Shown one piece after another: positions 19,308 to 29,744 of a stretch of DNA of 64,000 bases. Numbering within the stretch: position 1 is the stretch's first letter; each line of letters starts with the position of its first letter. The position numbers and the translations under genes are program-made. Origin of the DNA: Flavobacteriaceae bacterium. Lineage in GTDB: Bacteria > Bacteroidota > Bacteroidia > Flavobacteriales > Flavobacteriaceae. The notes beneath the pieces are model-generated. The model did no database searches. It was not told where the DNA came from and worked only from the letters and a program-made list of their open reading frames with translations. Location of the stretch: NCBI GenBank assembly GCA_027082925.1, contig JALWTD010000012.1, forward strand, positions 1 through 64,000, given 5' to 3'.

Positions 19308-21005
19308 ATGCGCTGGACGTTAAAGCCTGAAACAAATCCTCAAAAAACAATAAATTTAGCAAAAGACTTGGGTGTTGATTATACGTTGGCCAAATTGTTA
19401 GTGCAACGAGGTATAGAAACGTTTAATCAGGCTAAGTCTTTTTTTCGGCCTAATTTAAACGAGTTACATAATCCATATTTAATGAAAGATATGGAATTGG
19501 CAGTTTCTAGAATTGAGGAAGCTGTTGCCAATAACGAACATATTTTAGTTTATGGAGATTACGATGTTGATGGAACAACGGCAGTTTCTTTATTGTCTTC
19601 TTACCTAAAAACTTTTTATCCAAACATAGCTACATATATCCCAGACAGGTATGAAGAAGGGTATGGAATATCGTACCAAGGAATAGATTATGCAAAGGAT
19701 AACGACATAACTTTAATTATTGCTCTTGATTGCGGAATAAAAGCAGTTGATAAAATTGTGTACGCTAAAGAAAAGGGTATAGATTTTATTATTTGTGACC
19801 ACCATAGGCCCGGAAATGAAATTCCAAAAGCGATTGCTGTTTTAGATCCTAAGAGAGAAGATTGTAATTATCCGTATAAAGAATTGTGTGGTTGCGGTGT
19901 AGGTTTTAAATTAATTCAAGCACTAGCAACTAAAAGAAATGAAACGATTGATGATTTAATTCCGTACTTAGATTTAGTTTCCATAGCTATTGCTGCAGAC
20001 ATTGTACCTATTACCGGTGAAAATAGGATATTGGCATATTATGGACTTCAAGTAATTAATTCGAATCCAAGAACCGGAATAAAAGCTATGATTTTTCAAG
20101 CGAAAAAAAAAGAACTGACCATAACCGATGTTGTTTTTATAATAGCTCCTCGAATTAATGCAGCAGGAAGAATTAAACATGGAAATGAAGCCGTTGCACT
20201 TTTAACGGAATTTGATTTTGAAACAGCACAACAATTTGCATCAGAAATAGATGCGTATAACACCAATAGAAAAGAGTTAGACAAGCGTATTACCGAAGAG
20301 GCTTTAGCGCAAATAATATCTGAAAATGAGCAAGAGAATGCAACAACGGTTGTGTATAATGAAAATTGGCATAAAGGGGTGATAGGAATTGTAGCTTCCC
20401 GATTAATAGAAACGTACTACAGACCAACATTGGTTTTTACTAAAAGTGGCGATAAACTTGCAGCCTCAGCACGTTCTGTAAAAGGATTCGACATTTACAA
20501 TGCTCTTGAACAGTGCGAAGAATTTATAGAACAATTTGGAGGGCATAAGTATGCTGCAGGACTAACACTAAAAGCAGAAAACTATCAAAAATTTAAAACC
20601 AAATTTGAAACGGTTGTTAACAGTACGCTCCCTCAGGCACTACGCACTCCTGAAATAATGATAGATACAGAGTTAAACCTATCTGAAATAACCCCAAAAT
20701 TTAATAGAGTGTTAAAGCAATTTGCACCTTTTGGGCCTCAAAATATGAAACCTGTATTTTTAGCTTCAGGATTAAGAGATAACGGATACGGGAAAAAAGT
20801 AGGTGCAGATAAAAAACATTTAAAACTAAGCATTATTGAAGGTGTTAATCAAAAAACCTATAATGCCATAGGGTTTAATTTAGGAGCTAAACATCATCTA
20901 ATCCAAAAAGGAAATTCGTTTAAGGCGGTCTTTAATGTTGAAGAAAACCATTGGAATGGAATAACTACAATACAATTAGCGGTAAAAGATATTAAGGAAG
21001 ACTAA
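19308..21005 (+). CDS. recJ: Single-stranded-DNA-specific exonuclease
   Basis: DHH motifs VYGDYDVDGTTAVSLL, ALDCGIKA, ICDHHRPG; GGHKYAAGLTL. ORF track begins at TTG 19290; ATG 19308 preferred. Confidence 0.96.
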   Translation: MRWTLKPETNPQKTINLAKDLGVDYTLAKLLVQRGIETFNQAKSFFRPNLNELHNPYLMKDMELAVSRIEEAVANNEHILVYGDYDVDGTTAVSLLSSYLKTFYPNIATYIPDRYEEGYGISYQGIDYAKDNDITLIIALDCGIKAVDKIVYAKEKGIDFIICDHHRPGNEIPKAIAVLDPKREDCNYPYKELCGCGVGFKLIQALATKRNETIDDLIPYLDLVSIAIAADIVPITGENRILAYYGLQVINSNPRTGIKAMIFQAKKKELTITDVVFIIAPRINAAGRIKHGNEAVALLTEFDFETAQQFASEIDAYNTNRKELDKRITEEALAQIISENEQENATTVVYNENWHKGVIGIVASRLIETYYRPTLVFTKSGDKLAASARSVKGFDIYNALEQCEEFIEQFGGHKYAAGLTLKAENYQKFKTKFETVVNSTLPQALRTPEIMIDTELNLSEITPKFNRVLKQFAPFGPQNMKPVFLASGLRDNGYGKKVGADKKHLKLSIIEGVNQKTYNAIGFNLGAKHHLIQKGNSFKAVFNVEENHWNGITTIQLAVKDIKED

Positions 21006-22060
21006 TTATTTTTGATTAAATACATGTAAATTGGATAATGGTCACTATATCCATTAATAAATCCACTATATGTAAAACTTCTAAAAGGATATCCTTTAAA
21101 TTTACCTGTCTGCGTGGTTAAATATTGAGGTTTAAAAACACGTACTTTATACATTTTAAAAGTAGTGTAGTCTTTATTCTTTGCTAGTAAAGGAGAGGTA
21201 AACATTATTTGGTCAAACAAAAATAAATCATCTCTGTATACAAGAGTATTCATTCCGCGTCTAAACATATCTTCTGTAGGATTATAGATATCGCCATCTT
21301 TTACGTTTGCTTTTATAGCTTTGGTTTTAAGTACTTTTTTTAAGCTGTTGTTTGTAGGATTATCGTTTAAGTCGCCCATAATAATAATTTTAGCGTCCTT
21401 ATCTTCAGCTTTAATTTTCTCAATAATTTTTGAAGTTAAATAAGCAGCTTTTTCTCTTTTAAAACTACTTTTCTCAGCACCTCCTCGTCTTGAAGGCCAG
21501 TGATTTACAATAATGTGAATAAGTTCATTATCTAAATACCCTGACACAAGAAGCTGGTCTCTAGTGTAAATACGTTTACCGTTGTTATCCCATAAGCGTA
21601 ATTCAAAATTTTCATGATGTACAGGTTTAAAAAATTCAGGTTGATATAATAGCGCTACATCAATACCTCTTTTATCCGGAGAATCGTAGTGAATAATATC
21701 ATAGTTTTTGTTTTTTAAAGAATGGGTATGTATCAAATCCTCGAGAACACTGCGATTTTCAACTTCGGCTACACCTAAAATAACAGGCCCTTTACTATCT
21801 TTTTCTTTTCCAATATCGGCAATAACTTTCGCCATATTTTCTACTTTTTTACGATACACTTCAGCTTTATTTCCTTTGATTTCCATAATAGGGCTGGCTT
21901 CATCATTTTTAGTAGGGTCGTTGATAGTATCAAAGAGGTTTTCTAAATTATAAAAAGCTATAGTTCTTATGAGATAAGGTCTGTCGCTATGTTTTTCTTG
22001 GCTGTAAAAAGAGCAGCTATAAAAAATAAAAGGTAAAAAAAGTATTAAAAATCGTTTCAT
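21002..22060 (-). CDS. Endonuclease/exonuclease/phosphatase (EEP) family lipoprotein
   Basis: Lipobox-like FYSC; EEP motifs AFYNLENLFDT, VILGVAEVENR, NHWPSRRGG, IIMGDLNDNPTN, SDHYPIYMYL. Confidence 0.93.
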   Translation of the reverse strand: MKRFLILFLPFIFYSCSFYSQEKHSDRPYLIRTIAFYNLENLFDTINDPTKNDEASPIMEIKGNKAEVYRKKVENMAKVIADIGKEKDSKGPVILGVAEVENRSVLEDLIHTHSLKNKNYDIIHYDSPDKRGIDVALLYQPEFFKPVHHENFELRLWDNNGKRIYTRDQLLVSGYLDNELIHIIVNHWPSRRGGAEKSSFKREKAAYLTSKIIEKIKAEDKDAKIIIMGDLNDNPTNNSLKKVLKTKAIKANVKDGDIYNPTEDMFRRGMNTLVYRDDLFLFDQIMFTSPLLAKNKDYTTFKMYKVRVFKPQYLTTQTGKFKGYPFRSFTYSGFINGYSDHYPIYMYLIKNN

Positions 22061-22184
22061 CTTAAAAAATTAATACTGCAAATTTAGGAACAAAAAATTG
22101 CTTTTTTTAACAAAAAACTGTTTTTATGAAAAATTTATAAATAGCTAGTTTTCTAGTATTTACATCTTCAAAAAAATAATAAAA

Positions 22185-22215
22185 TTTGACTTTTTAATAA
22201 AAATGTTTATTTTCG
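22185..22215 (+). promoter_or_regulatory. Bacteroidota-type promoter upstream of LTD/T9SS gene
   Basis: TTTG (22185-22188), 19-nt spacer, TATTTTCG (22208-22215), close to TAnnTTTG. Confidence 0.45.
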
Positions 22216-22245
22216 CAAGAATATTTAACTAAACTAGCAGCCCCA

Positions 22246-25200
22246 ATGATAAAAAAATACCCTTTACTGGCAATTGCATTGCTATGTTCTATTTTCACTA
22301 GTTTTGGACAAGTTACAGACCTAATTATATCGGAATACGGAGAAGGCAGTGGAAATGCCAAATTCATTGAAATCTACAATGGAACCGGAGCAACAATTGA
22401 TTTAACAAACTACGCTTTATGGAAAATAACAAATGGAGGATCTTGGACAGAAGGCACCTATTTGTTTACAACCACAACCTTAGCAAACGGTGCTACACTT
22501 GTAATAGCTAACAACGCTACAGAGGTTCCTGGAGCAGATGAGTACGATGCAACAATTTGTAGTTGGAATGGAGATGATGCTGTAGGATTAGCTAAAGCAG
22601 GTACGCTGATAGACGCGGTAGGTACAAATGGCCCAGACCCAGGTAGTGGGTGGAATGTAGCCGGAGTAACTAACGCTACAAAAAATAATAGATTAACACG
22701 AAAGTCTACAGTGTGTAGTCCAAATATAAATTGGACAACATCTGCAGGGACAAATACAACAGATTCAGAATGGATTGTGGCGAGTTATACGTCAGGAAGT
22801 GCCGGTGCCGGACATACAGCATCTTGTTCTTCTTCAACACCAACCATTACGGTAAGTACAACATCCATTACAGGGTTAGATTACGCGTCAGGTTCAGGAC
22901 CTTCAGCAGAACAGACTTTTACAGTTTCGGGTTCTAATTTAACCGCCGATATCTCATTAACAGCACCTACTAATTTTGAAATTTCTACTACATCAGGAAG
23001 TGGGTTTGGTACTGCGTTAACGCTCACACAATCGGGAGGTTCTGTTGCAACTACCACTATTTACACTCGATTAGCATCAGGTTTATCAGTAAATGCATAT
23101 AGTGGAAACAGTACAGCTTCTAGTACAGGAGCTACCTCTGCCAATGTGTCTTTAAGTGGAAGTGTAACTGGTTCAGGAGGTGGAGGAGGATGCTCTGAAT
23201 TACTAATTTCAGAGTATGTCGAAGGTTCAGGAAACAATAAGTTTATAGAAATATACAACCCAACAGGAGCTACCGTAACACTTACTGGAGTTTACGATAT
23301 TCAATTATACACAAATGGAAGTAGCACAGCAGGAGCAACCATACCTTTATCTGGAAGCATTGCAGCATACGGTGTTTTTGTTTTAGAAAACACAGGAGAA
23401 ACAATAGGTGTTACAGCAGATCAACAATCAGGCTCTTTAGGGTTTAATGGTGACGATGCTATTGTTTTAAGAAAATCGAGTACTATAATTGACGTTATTG
23501 GTCAAATAGGATTTGACCCGGGTTCAGAATGGGTAGGAACCACATGTACACAAGGAACCAAAGATGGTACTTTGGTAAGAAAGAGCACCATTCAAAGTGG
23601 AGATGCTAATGGAAGCGACGCTTTTAACCCTGATACCGAATGGGTGTGTTACGCAGTAGATGATGTTTCTAATTTAGGAAGTCATACGAGCGATTGCCAA
23701 TCGGCAGTTCCAACAATCTCGGTAAGTACAAATTCATTGGTTAATTTAAATTACGCTGTAGGTTCAGGGCCATCAGCAGAACAAACTTTTACAGTTTCGG
23801 GGTCTAATTTAACGGCTGATATTACATTAACAGCACCAACTAATTTTGAAATTTCTACAACCTCTGGAAGTGGTTTTGGAGCTTCATTAGTATTAGCCCA
23901 AGCAGGAGGTACAGTTAACACAACAACTATATATGTGCGATTAAAAGCAGCGTTAGCTGTAAATGTTTATACGGGAGATTTAACAGCTTCTAGTACAGGG
24001 GCCACAACCCAAAACGTGACCTTTAATGGAGAGGTGCTATGTGTAGCATCACATACTATTTCTAGTTTTTCTCCAACGTTAGGACCTGTAGGTACACGAG
24101 TTACAATTACAGGATCTGGTTTTACCTCATCAACCACTAGTGTTGATTTTGGTGGTGTTGTTGCCTCAGTTACATATGTAAACTCAACAACACTTATAGT
24201 CGTGGTTCCTTCAGGAGCAGATACTTTTCCTATAACGGTTACCGTTGGAACATGTGCACTAGACTCTTCGGGAACATTTACGGTAATAACAGATAATAAT
24301 TGTATTGGAGGAAGTATTCCTGCTGGGTTTTCAGATTTAATGTTTACCGGAATTTATGATGATGCCGTAAGTTCTTGTCACTATTTTGAGTTATTAAATC
24401 CAACAGCTTTAGATATAGACTTATCTACATACACCATAGGATTTGATAATAACTTTGTATTGGGTTCAGCAGTTCCAACTTCAGGATTTACCGGAGGTTC
24501 AATTGCGCTTAGTGGAATTATTCCTGCCGGAACAACTAAAATGATTAGAGTAAGTGCATCGGGAACTTGTAATAGTTGCCCTACTATTGTCCCTGATCTT
24601 ACTTTTGTAAATGGAGGAATTAACGATCAAGATAGACTGGTACTGTTAAATGGAACAACTGCTGTAGACGTTTGGCAAAATCATTCAAACGGTACAGGAT
24701 ATAATAAAGGATACATTTTTTCAAGAAAAAACACAGCAACAGCACCATCTACAACATTTAATTTAGCCGATTGGAATACTTCAGCAACCGAAGATTGTTT
24801 TGGGTTTGCCATTTCATCAGCTATTTTACCAACTATAAATACGCACCCTGCAGATGTTACAGGGTGTACAACAACCGCTACTTTTTCTACTTCGGCAACT
24901 GCCGGAAATGGAGGAACACTTACGTATAATTGGAGATATAATGACGGTACTTCAACAGGATGGGCCGATGTAACAAGTGCTAGTTTTTCTCCAGGTGTAG
25001 TTACCGGAGAAACAACAGCTTCTTTAAGTATTTCAGGATTAAACTTGGATGGATACCAATTTTATTGCGAAGTTACAGAAGCAGGATCTTGTACAGTAGC
25101 AACTAATGCTGCTTTAGTAGATACTCAAACTACAACATGGAATGGTACTTCATGGAAAAGTGGAACACCTAATATTTCAACAACAGTAATTATAGACGGT

Positions 25201-26838
25201 AGTTACAGCACAGCATCAGGAGGAAGTTTTAGTTCTTGTAGTTTATTTATAAATCCTGCGAGTACATTAACGGTAGGTGATGGTACTTTTGTAGAAGTTC
25301 AAAATGATGTTTTTGTTTCAGGGTCTATTGTTGTAGAAACTCAAGGATCTTTTGTTCAGAATAATGACGCAGGAGTATTTACAGTGTATTCTGGAGGTGC
25401 TACTTCGGTAAATAAAACAACACCAAGTCTTAATAATTGGTACGAGTATGTGTATTGGAGTTCTCCTGTAAATGGAGAAACAGTAGCAAATGCTTTAAGT
25501 ATTGCTCCGGTAAGTAGACGTTTTTATTTTAATGCAGCTAATTTTGTTGATTTACTTCAAGAAGTAGGTAATACAGGAACATTTTTAAACAATCCAGGAG
25601 TTGATGACATTGATGATAATGGTGACGATTGGCAATATGCATCAGGAGTGATGCAACCTGGAGTTGGGTATGTAGCAACTGTGAATCCTACAGGTTTTGT
25701 TGCGGGAACATTCCAAACTTCATTTAATGGAGCTTTTAATAACGGAGTTATCCAAACACCGGTAGTAAATAACAGTGGAGGTTTATACAACGATTGGAAT
25801 CTTATAGGAAATCCTTATCCGGGAGCTCTTGATGTAAGTGCATTCTTTACAACCAATGCTTCAGTTATTGGCGGTTCAATTTATTTATGGTCACAAGCAA
25901 CTCCGGCTGATGTAAATGCTTCAGGAAATCAAGGAGCTAATTTTTCAAATGCCGATTATGCTGTTGTTACAGGAAGTGGTGTTAATACTGCAGGTGGAGA
26001 CGGTGTAATACCAAATAGTTTTATTCCTTCAGGCCAAGGATTTTTTGTTGAAGCAATTGCAGCAGGAAATGTTGTATTTAATAATGCAATGCGTGCTAAA
26101 ACAGGAAATACCCAATTTTTTAGAAATACAGAAAGTAGAGATAATGCCAATATTATTTGGATTAACTTAACTTCTGATAACGGTGTGTTTAACCAAATGG
26201 CAATTGCTTATATTGACGGAGCTACCGATGGCAATGATGGTGCTTTTTACGATTCAAAACGAAATGTTTCAAGTGGTAATGCAGCATTGTTATATTCTCT
26301 TATTGATGGAGAAACTACAAAATATGCAGTTCAAGGTAAATCGCCAAAAAGCCTGAATTTAAACGAAAAAGTAGCAATAGGAATAAAAACAATAATAGAT
26401 GTACCAACTTTTTACAAACTGTCGTTGGTAAAATATGAAGGTGATTTCTTTTCTAATAATGCGGTTTATTTAAGAGATAAGTTATTTGGATTGTACCATA
26501 ATTTATCTGAATCAGACTATACCTTTGTAACTAAGCCTGGAGAATTTAACAAACGCTTCGAAATTTTATTTCAAAAAGGAAAAACAAATCCGAAAGATTT
26601 GACAAGTGAGTTATCGGTAACAGAGTTTGACAATGGCTTGGTTCAATTTTCTGTTACAAATAACAGAACAATAAAAACAGTTCAAATAGTAGATATATTA
26701 GGAAGAACAGTTTATTTGTTACAAGGAAATAGCAGTACAGAAACATACGATATTTCAAAGCTTAAAAAAGCAGTTTATTTTGCAAGAGTTACTTTAGATA
26801 ACAATGAGGTAATTGTACAAAAAGCTGTAAAAAAATAG
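22246..26838 (+). CDS. Giant secreted lamin-tail domain (LTD) protein with Ig-like/IPT modules and T9SS type A sorting domain
   Basis: Signal peptide; two LTD starts (LIISEYGEGSGNAKFIEIYNGTGATIDL; LLISEYVEGSGNNKFIEIYNPTGATVTL); IPT/TIG-like HTISSFSPTLGPVGTRVTITGSGF; C-terminal GLVQFSVTNNRTIKTVQIVDILGRTVY...VIVQKAVKK. Confidence 0.92.
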   Translation: MIKKYPLLAIALLCSIFTSFGQVTDLIISEYGEGSGNAKFIEIYNGTGATIDLTNYALWKITNGGSWTEGTYLFTTTTLANGATLVIANNATEVPGADEYDATICSWNGDDAVGLAKAGTLIDAVGTNGPDPGSGWNVAGVTNATKNNRLTRKSTVCSPNINWTTSAGTNTTDSEWIVASYTSGSAGAGHTASCSSSTPTITVSTTSITGLDYASGSGPSAEQTFTVSGSNLTADISLTAPTNFEISTTSGSGFGTALTLTQSGGSVATTTIYTRLASGLSVNAYSGNSTASSTGATSANVSLSGSVTGSGGGGGCSELLISEYVEGSGNNKFIEIYNPTGATVTLTGVYDIQLYTNGSSTAGATIPLSGSIAAYGVFVLENTGETIGVTADQQSGSLGFNGDDAIVLRKSSTIIDVIGQIGFDPGSEWVGTTCTQGTKDGTLVRKSTIQSGDANGSDAFNPDTEWVCYAVDDVSNLGSHTSDCQSAVPTISVSTNSLVNLNYAVGSGPSAEQTFTVSGSNLTADITLTAPTNFEISTTSGSGFGASLVLAQAGGTVNTTTIYVRLKAALAVNVYTGDLTASSTGATTQNVTFNGEVLCVASHTISSFSPTLGPVGTRVTITGSGFTSSTTSVDFGGVVASVTYVNSTTLIVVVPSGADTFPITVTVGTCALDSSGTFTVITDNNCIGGSIPAGFSDLMFTGIYDDAVSSCHYFELLNPTALDIDLSTYTIGFDNNFVLGSAVPTSGFTGGSIALSGIIPAGTTKMIRVSASGTCNSCPTIVPDLTFVNGGINDQDRLVLLNGTTAVDVWQNHSNGTGYNKGYIFSRKNTATAPSTTFNLADWNTSATEDCFGFAISSAILPTINTHPADVTGCTTTATFSTSATAGNGGTLTYNWRYNDGTSTGWADVTSASFSPGVVTGETTASLSISGLNLDGYQFYCEVTEAGSCTVATNAALVDTQTTTWNGTSWKSGTPNISTTVIIDGSYSTASGGSFSSCSLFINPASTLTVGDGTFVEVQNDVFVSGSIVVETQGSFVQNNDAGVFTVYSGGATSVNKTTPSLNNWYEYVYWSSPVNGETVANALSIAPVSRRFYFNAANFVDLLQEVGNTGTFLNNPGVDDIDDNGDDWQYASGVMQPGVGYVATVNPTGFVAGTFQTSFNGAFNNGVIQTPVVNNSGGLYNDWNLIGNPYPGALDVSAFFTTNASVIGGSIYLWSQATPADVNASGNQGANFSNADYAVVTGSGVNTAGGDGVIPNSFIPSGQGFFVEAIAAGNVVFNNAMRAKTGNTQFFRNTESRDNANIIWINLTSDNGVFNQMAIAYIDGATDGNDGAFYDSKRNVSSGNAALLYSLIDGETTKYAVQGKSPKSLNLNEKVAIGIKTIIDVPTFYKLSLVKYEGDFFSNNAVYLRDKLFGLYHNLSESDYTFVTKPGEFNKRFEILFQKGKTNPKDLTSELSVTEFDNGLVQFSVTNNRTIKTVQIVDILGRTVYLLQGNSSTETYDISKLKKAVYFARVTLDNNEVIVQKAVKK
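22315..23184 (+). repeat. Internal tandem duplication, copy 1 (LTD + Ig-like module)
   Basis: Matches copy 2 at a constant 870-nt (290-aa) offset over the segment ggttcaggaccttcagcagaacagacttttacagtttcggg (22891) vs ggttcagggccatcagcagaacaaacttttacagtttcggg (23761). Outer boundaries approximate. Confidence 0.75.
23185..24054 (+). repeat. Internal tandem duplication, copy 2 (LTD + Ig-like module)
   Basis: See copy 1; SGSGPSAEQTFTVSGSNLTADI(S/T)LTAPTNFEISTTSGSGFG conserved in both. Outer boundaries approximate. Confidence 0.75.
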
Positions 26839-26856
26839 CAATAAACACACATTAAC

Positions 26857-26902
26857 AACAACCTCTTTTTCTTATGTTTTTAGACAAGAAAAAGAGGTTG
26901 TT
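26857..26902 (+). terminator. Rho-independent terminator
   Basis: 17-bp perfect stem AACAACCTCTTTTTCTT / AAGAAAAAGAGGTTGTT followed by TTTTT. Confidence 0.92.
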
Positions 26903-26980
26903 TTTTTAAATCCATAATTTTTTTAGAGGCAACTATTTTACGTATGTGATAAAATAATTACATTTGATAAAAAATTGTTC

Positions 26981-29734
26981 ATGAAAATAATTGCTCTTAC
27001 AGCTATTGTGTGGCTGTGCTATGTGATTAATTTACAGGCACAAACTTTAGCAATAGTAAAAGGAAAAATAATAGATGCTTCTTCACAAAGCCCTATACAG
27101 TACAGCACAATAAGTGTAAAAAATACTTCTATTTTAACACAAACAGGAGCATTAGGATACTTTAATATTGAAAATGTTCCAACAGGAAATCAAGTAATCC
27201 AAATTAAAAAGAAGTCTTATAAAACAGTAAATATACCTATCCAAATCACAAGAGATAGTGTGTATAATTTAGGAGAAATAATGTTGTATAAAACAACATC
27301 ATCTGCACAACACCAAGACTTCATTTTTTTAGATGATAGTGATTTTTTAGATGATGAAGCTAGTAACTCAAATTATATTTCCGGACTATTTCAACAATCT
27401 AAAGATGTGTTTTTACAAGCAGCAGCTTATAGTTTTAGCCAAGCTTGGTTTAAAGTTCGCGGATACAGTGCCCGTAACGGTAAGGTTTTAATTAACGGCG
27501 TAACAATGAATAAACTTTACAATAACACACCTCAGTGGAGTAATTGGGGAGGACTAAATGACGTGTTTAAAAATCAAACAGTTACTACATCATTAAATCC
27601 GTCAAAAAACACATTTGGAGGTGTCTTAGGAGCTACAAACTACAGTACTAAGGCTTCTGCATACGAACAAATAAAAAAAGCTTCAATATCTTCTACAAAT
27701 AAAACCTATTTAGGACGATTTATGTTAACGTATGCTTCGGGACTTACAAAAGAAGGATGGTCTTTTGTAGCTTCAGGCTCTAGGCGTTACGCTCAAGAAA
27801 GCTATTTTGAAGGTACATTGTACAATGCTTGGGCGGCATTTTTATCCGTAGAAAAAAAAGTAAATGAAAAACACAGTTTTAATATTACAGGGTTTACATC
27901 ATTTAATAGAAGAGGAAAAACATCCCCAAATACGCAAGAAGTTTACGATTTAAAGGGGTACAAATACAATGCTTATTGGGGAATTCAGGAACATGATGTA
28001 AGAAATTCACGAATGAAAGAAATTTCAGAGCCGGTCATTATGTTTACACATTATTATACTCCTTCAAAATTAGAAATTCGCACCACATTTGCATATCAGT
28101 TTGGTCATATTGGGAATAGTAGGTTGGGTTATTTTAATGCACCTAATCCAGACCCAACCTATTGGAAATATTTACCAAGTAGTTATTTACGATTTCCCGA
28201 TAATCCGGATTATGAAAATGCGTATTTAGCAACGCAAGAGTTTTTAAAAAATGGACAAATAAATTGGAGAAATATATACGAAATAAATGTAAATAATGGA
28301 AACTCATTGTATTACTTATACGAAGATAGAACAGATGATACACAGCTTTCTGCAAACACAAATATTACTACAAATATAACGTCCGATATTAGTTTAAATA
28401 TTGGAGTTTCGGCTAAAAAGTTAACCTCTAAAAACTACAGCAATATGCTAGATTTACTAGGAGGTTTAGGATTTGTAGATTTAGATCAATACGCTACGGG
28501 AGAAGCACAACAAAATAACTTAAACAATCCGAATAACCTTGTTCAAGTAGGCGAAAAGTTTCAATATAACTATATTATTAAAGCAAGTGAATATGCTAGT
28601 TTTGCTCAAATACAATCTACGTTAAAGAAGATAGATTATTTTGTAGCAGCATCTGTTGAAAATAAAAATTATCAGCGAAAAGGACTCTTTAAAAATGGAA
28701 CGTACGCTTCAAATTCTTTTGGAAATAGTGAAAAACAATCTTTTTTAGCATTTAGTTTTAAAGGAGGACTTACGTATAAATTAACAGGAAGGCATTTGTT
28801 GAGTGTAAACGGTGCACTAATATCTAATTCGCCCTCTATAAAAAACACTTTTTCTAATGCGAGAGTTAATAATAACATTACACCAAATTTAAAAAATGAG
28901 AAGATACAAACCTTAGAGTTTAACTATCACCTTAGGTTTCCAAAATTAAAAATAAGAACAACACTGTACTATACAAAGTTTAAAAACGCTATTGAAAATT
29001 CGTTCTTTTTTGCAGAAGGTCTTTTAGGAAATCAAGCCGATTTTGTAAGTGAGATTACAACAGGAATAGACAAAAAACACTTAGGAATAGAGCTTAGCAC
29101 AGCATTTCAAGTAACACCACAAATTAAAATTTTAGGAGCAGGTGCACTAGGGTCATTTACATATAGCAATAATCCTAGATTGTACATTCAATCGGAAAGT
29201 TTTGTAGCTGAGACTAGTGACTTTGGAAATGCATTTTTAAAAAACTACCATGTATCCGGTACGCCGCAACAAGCTTATTTTTTAGGATTTGAATACAGAG
29301 ATCCGGATTTTTGGTGGTACCAAATAAATGCCAACTACTTAGCAAACAATTACCTTGATATTTCACCGCTATTACGCACAAATAATTTTTATTTAGATGC
29401 AGACGGAGTTCCGTTTGTAGACGAAGATACAGGAGCTCAAGTAACTCAAAATCAAATAGATGAATTACTGACACAAGAAAAGTTTAAAAGCTCTTTTTTA
29501 CTAAATGTTGTTGGAGGGAAAACGTGGAAATTAAACAAAAAGTATATCGGTTTTTTTGCAGGAATTAACAATATTTTAGGAGTTGTTTTTAAAACAGGAG
29601 GTTTTGAGCAATCTAGAAATGCAAATTATATAGAGTTAAAAAAAGACAAACAACTAGAGAAACCCATTTTTGGGCCAAAGTATTGGTATGGAAACAATAC
29701 TACTTACTATTTAAATTGTTATGTGAGATTTTAA
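26981..29734 (+). CDS. TonB-dependent receptor with CarboxypepD_reg-like N-terminal domain
   Basis: VKGKIIDASSQSPIQYSTISVKNT...; plug FKVRGYSARNGKVLINGVTMNKLYNNTPQWSNWGGLNDVFKNQ; beta-barrel ending ...YYLNCYVRF. ATG 26981 or 26975. Confidence 0.92.
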   Translation: MKIIALTAIVWLCYVINLQAQTLAIVKGKIIDASSQSPIQYSTISVKNTSILTQTGALGYFNIENVPTGNQVIQIKKKSYKTVNIPIQITRDSVYNLGEIMLYKTTSSAQHQDFIFLDDSDFLDDEASNSNYISGLFQQSKDVFLQAAAYSFSQAWFKVRGYSARNGKVLINGVTMNKLYNNTPQWSNWGGLNDVFKNQTVTTSLNPSKNTFGGVLGATNYSTKASAYEQIKKASISSTNKTYLGRFMLTYASGLTKEGWSFVASGSRRYAQESYFEGTLYNAWAAFLSVEKKVNEKHSFNITGFTSFNRRGKTSPNTQEVYDLKGYKYNAYWGIQEHDVRNSRMKEISEPVIMFTHYYTPSKLEIRTTFAYQFGHIGNSRLGYFNAPNPDPTYWKYLPSSYLRFPDNPDYENAYLATQEFLKNGQINWRNIYEINVNNGNSLYYLYEDRTDDTQLSANTNITTNITSDISLNIGVSAKKLTSKNYSNMLDLLGGLGFVDLDQYATGEAQQNNLNNPNNLVQVGEKFQYNYIIKASEYASFAQIQSTLKKIDYFVAASVENKNYQRKGLFKNGTYASNSFGNSEKQSFLAFSFKGGLTYKLTGRHLLSVNGALISNSPSIKNTFSNARVNNNITPNLKNEKIQTLEFNYHLRFPKLKIRTTLYYTKFKNAIENSFFFAEGLLGNQADFVSEITTGIDKKHLGIELSTAFQVTPQIKILGAGALGSFTYSNNPRLYIQSESFVAETSDFGNAFLKNYHVSGTPQQAYFLGFEYRDPDFWWYQINANYLANNYLDISPLLRTNNFYLDADGVPFVDEDTGAQVTQNQIDELLTQEKFKSSFLLNVVGGKTWKLNKKYIGFFAGINNILGVVFKTGGFEQSRNANYIELKKDKQLEKPIFGPKYWYGNNTTYYLNCYVRF

Positions 29735-29744
29735 ATAAAAAGCT

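Noticed and set aside
22836-24054. CRISPR-like or satellite repeat
   Set aside because: The repeats are an in-frame 870-bp coding duplication, not short repeats with spacers; no cas genes.
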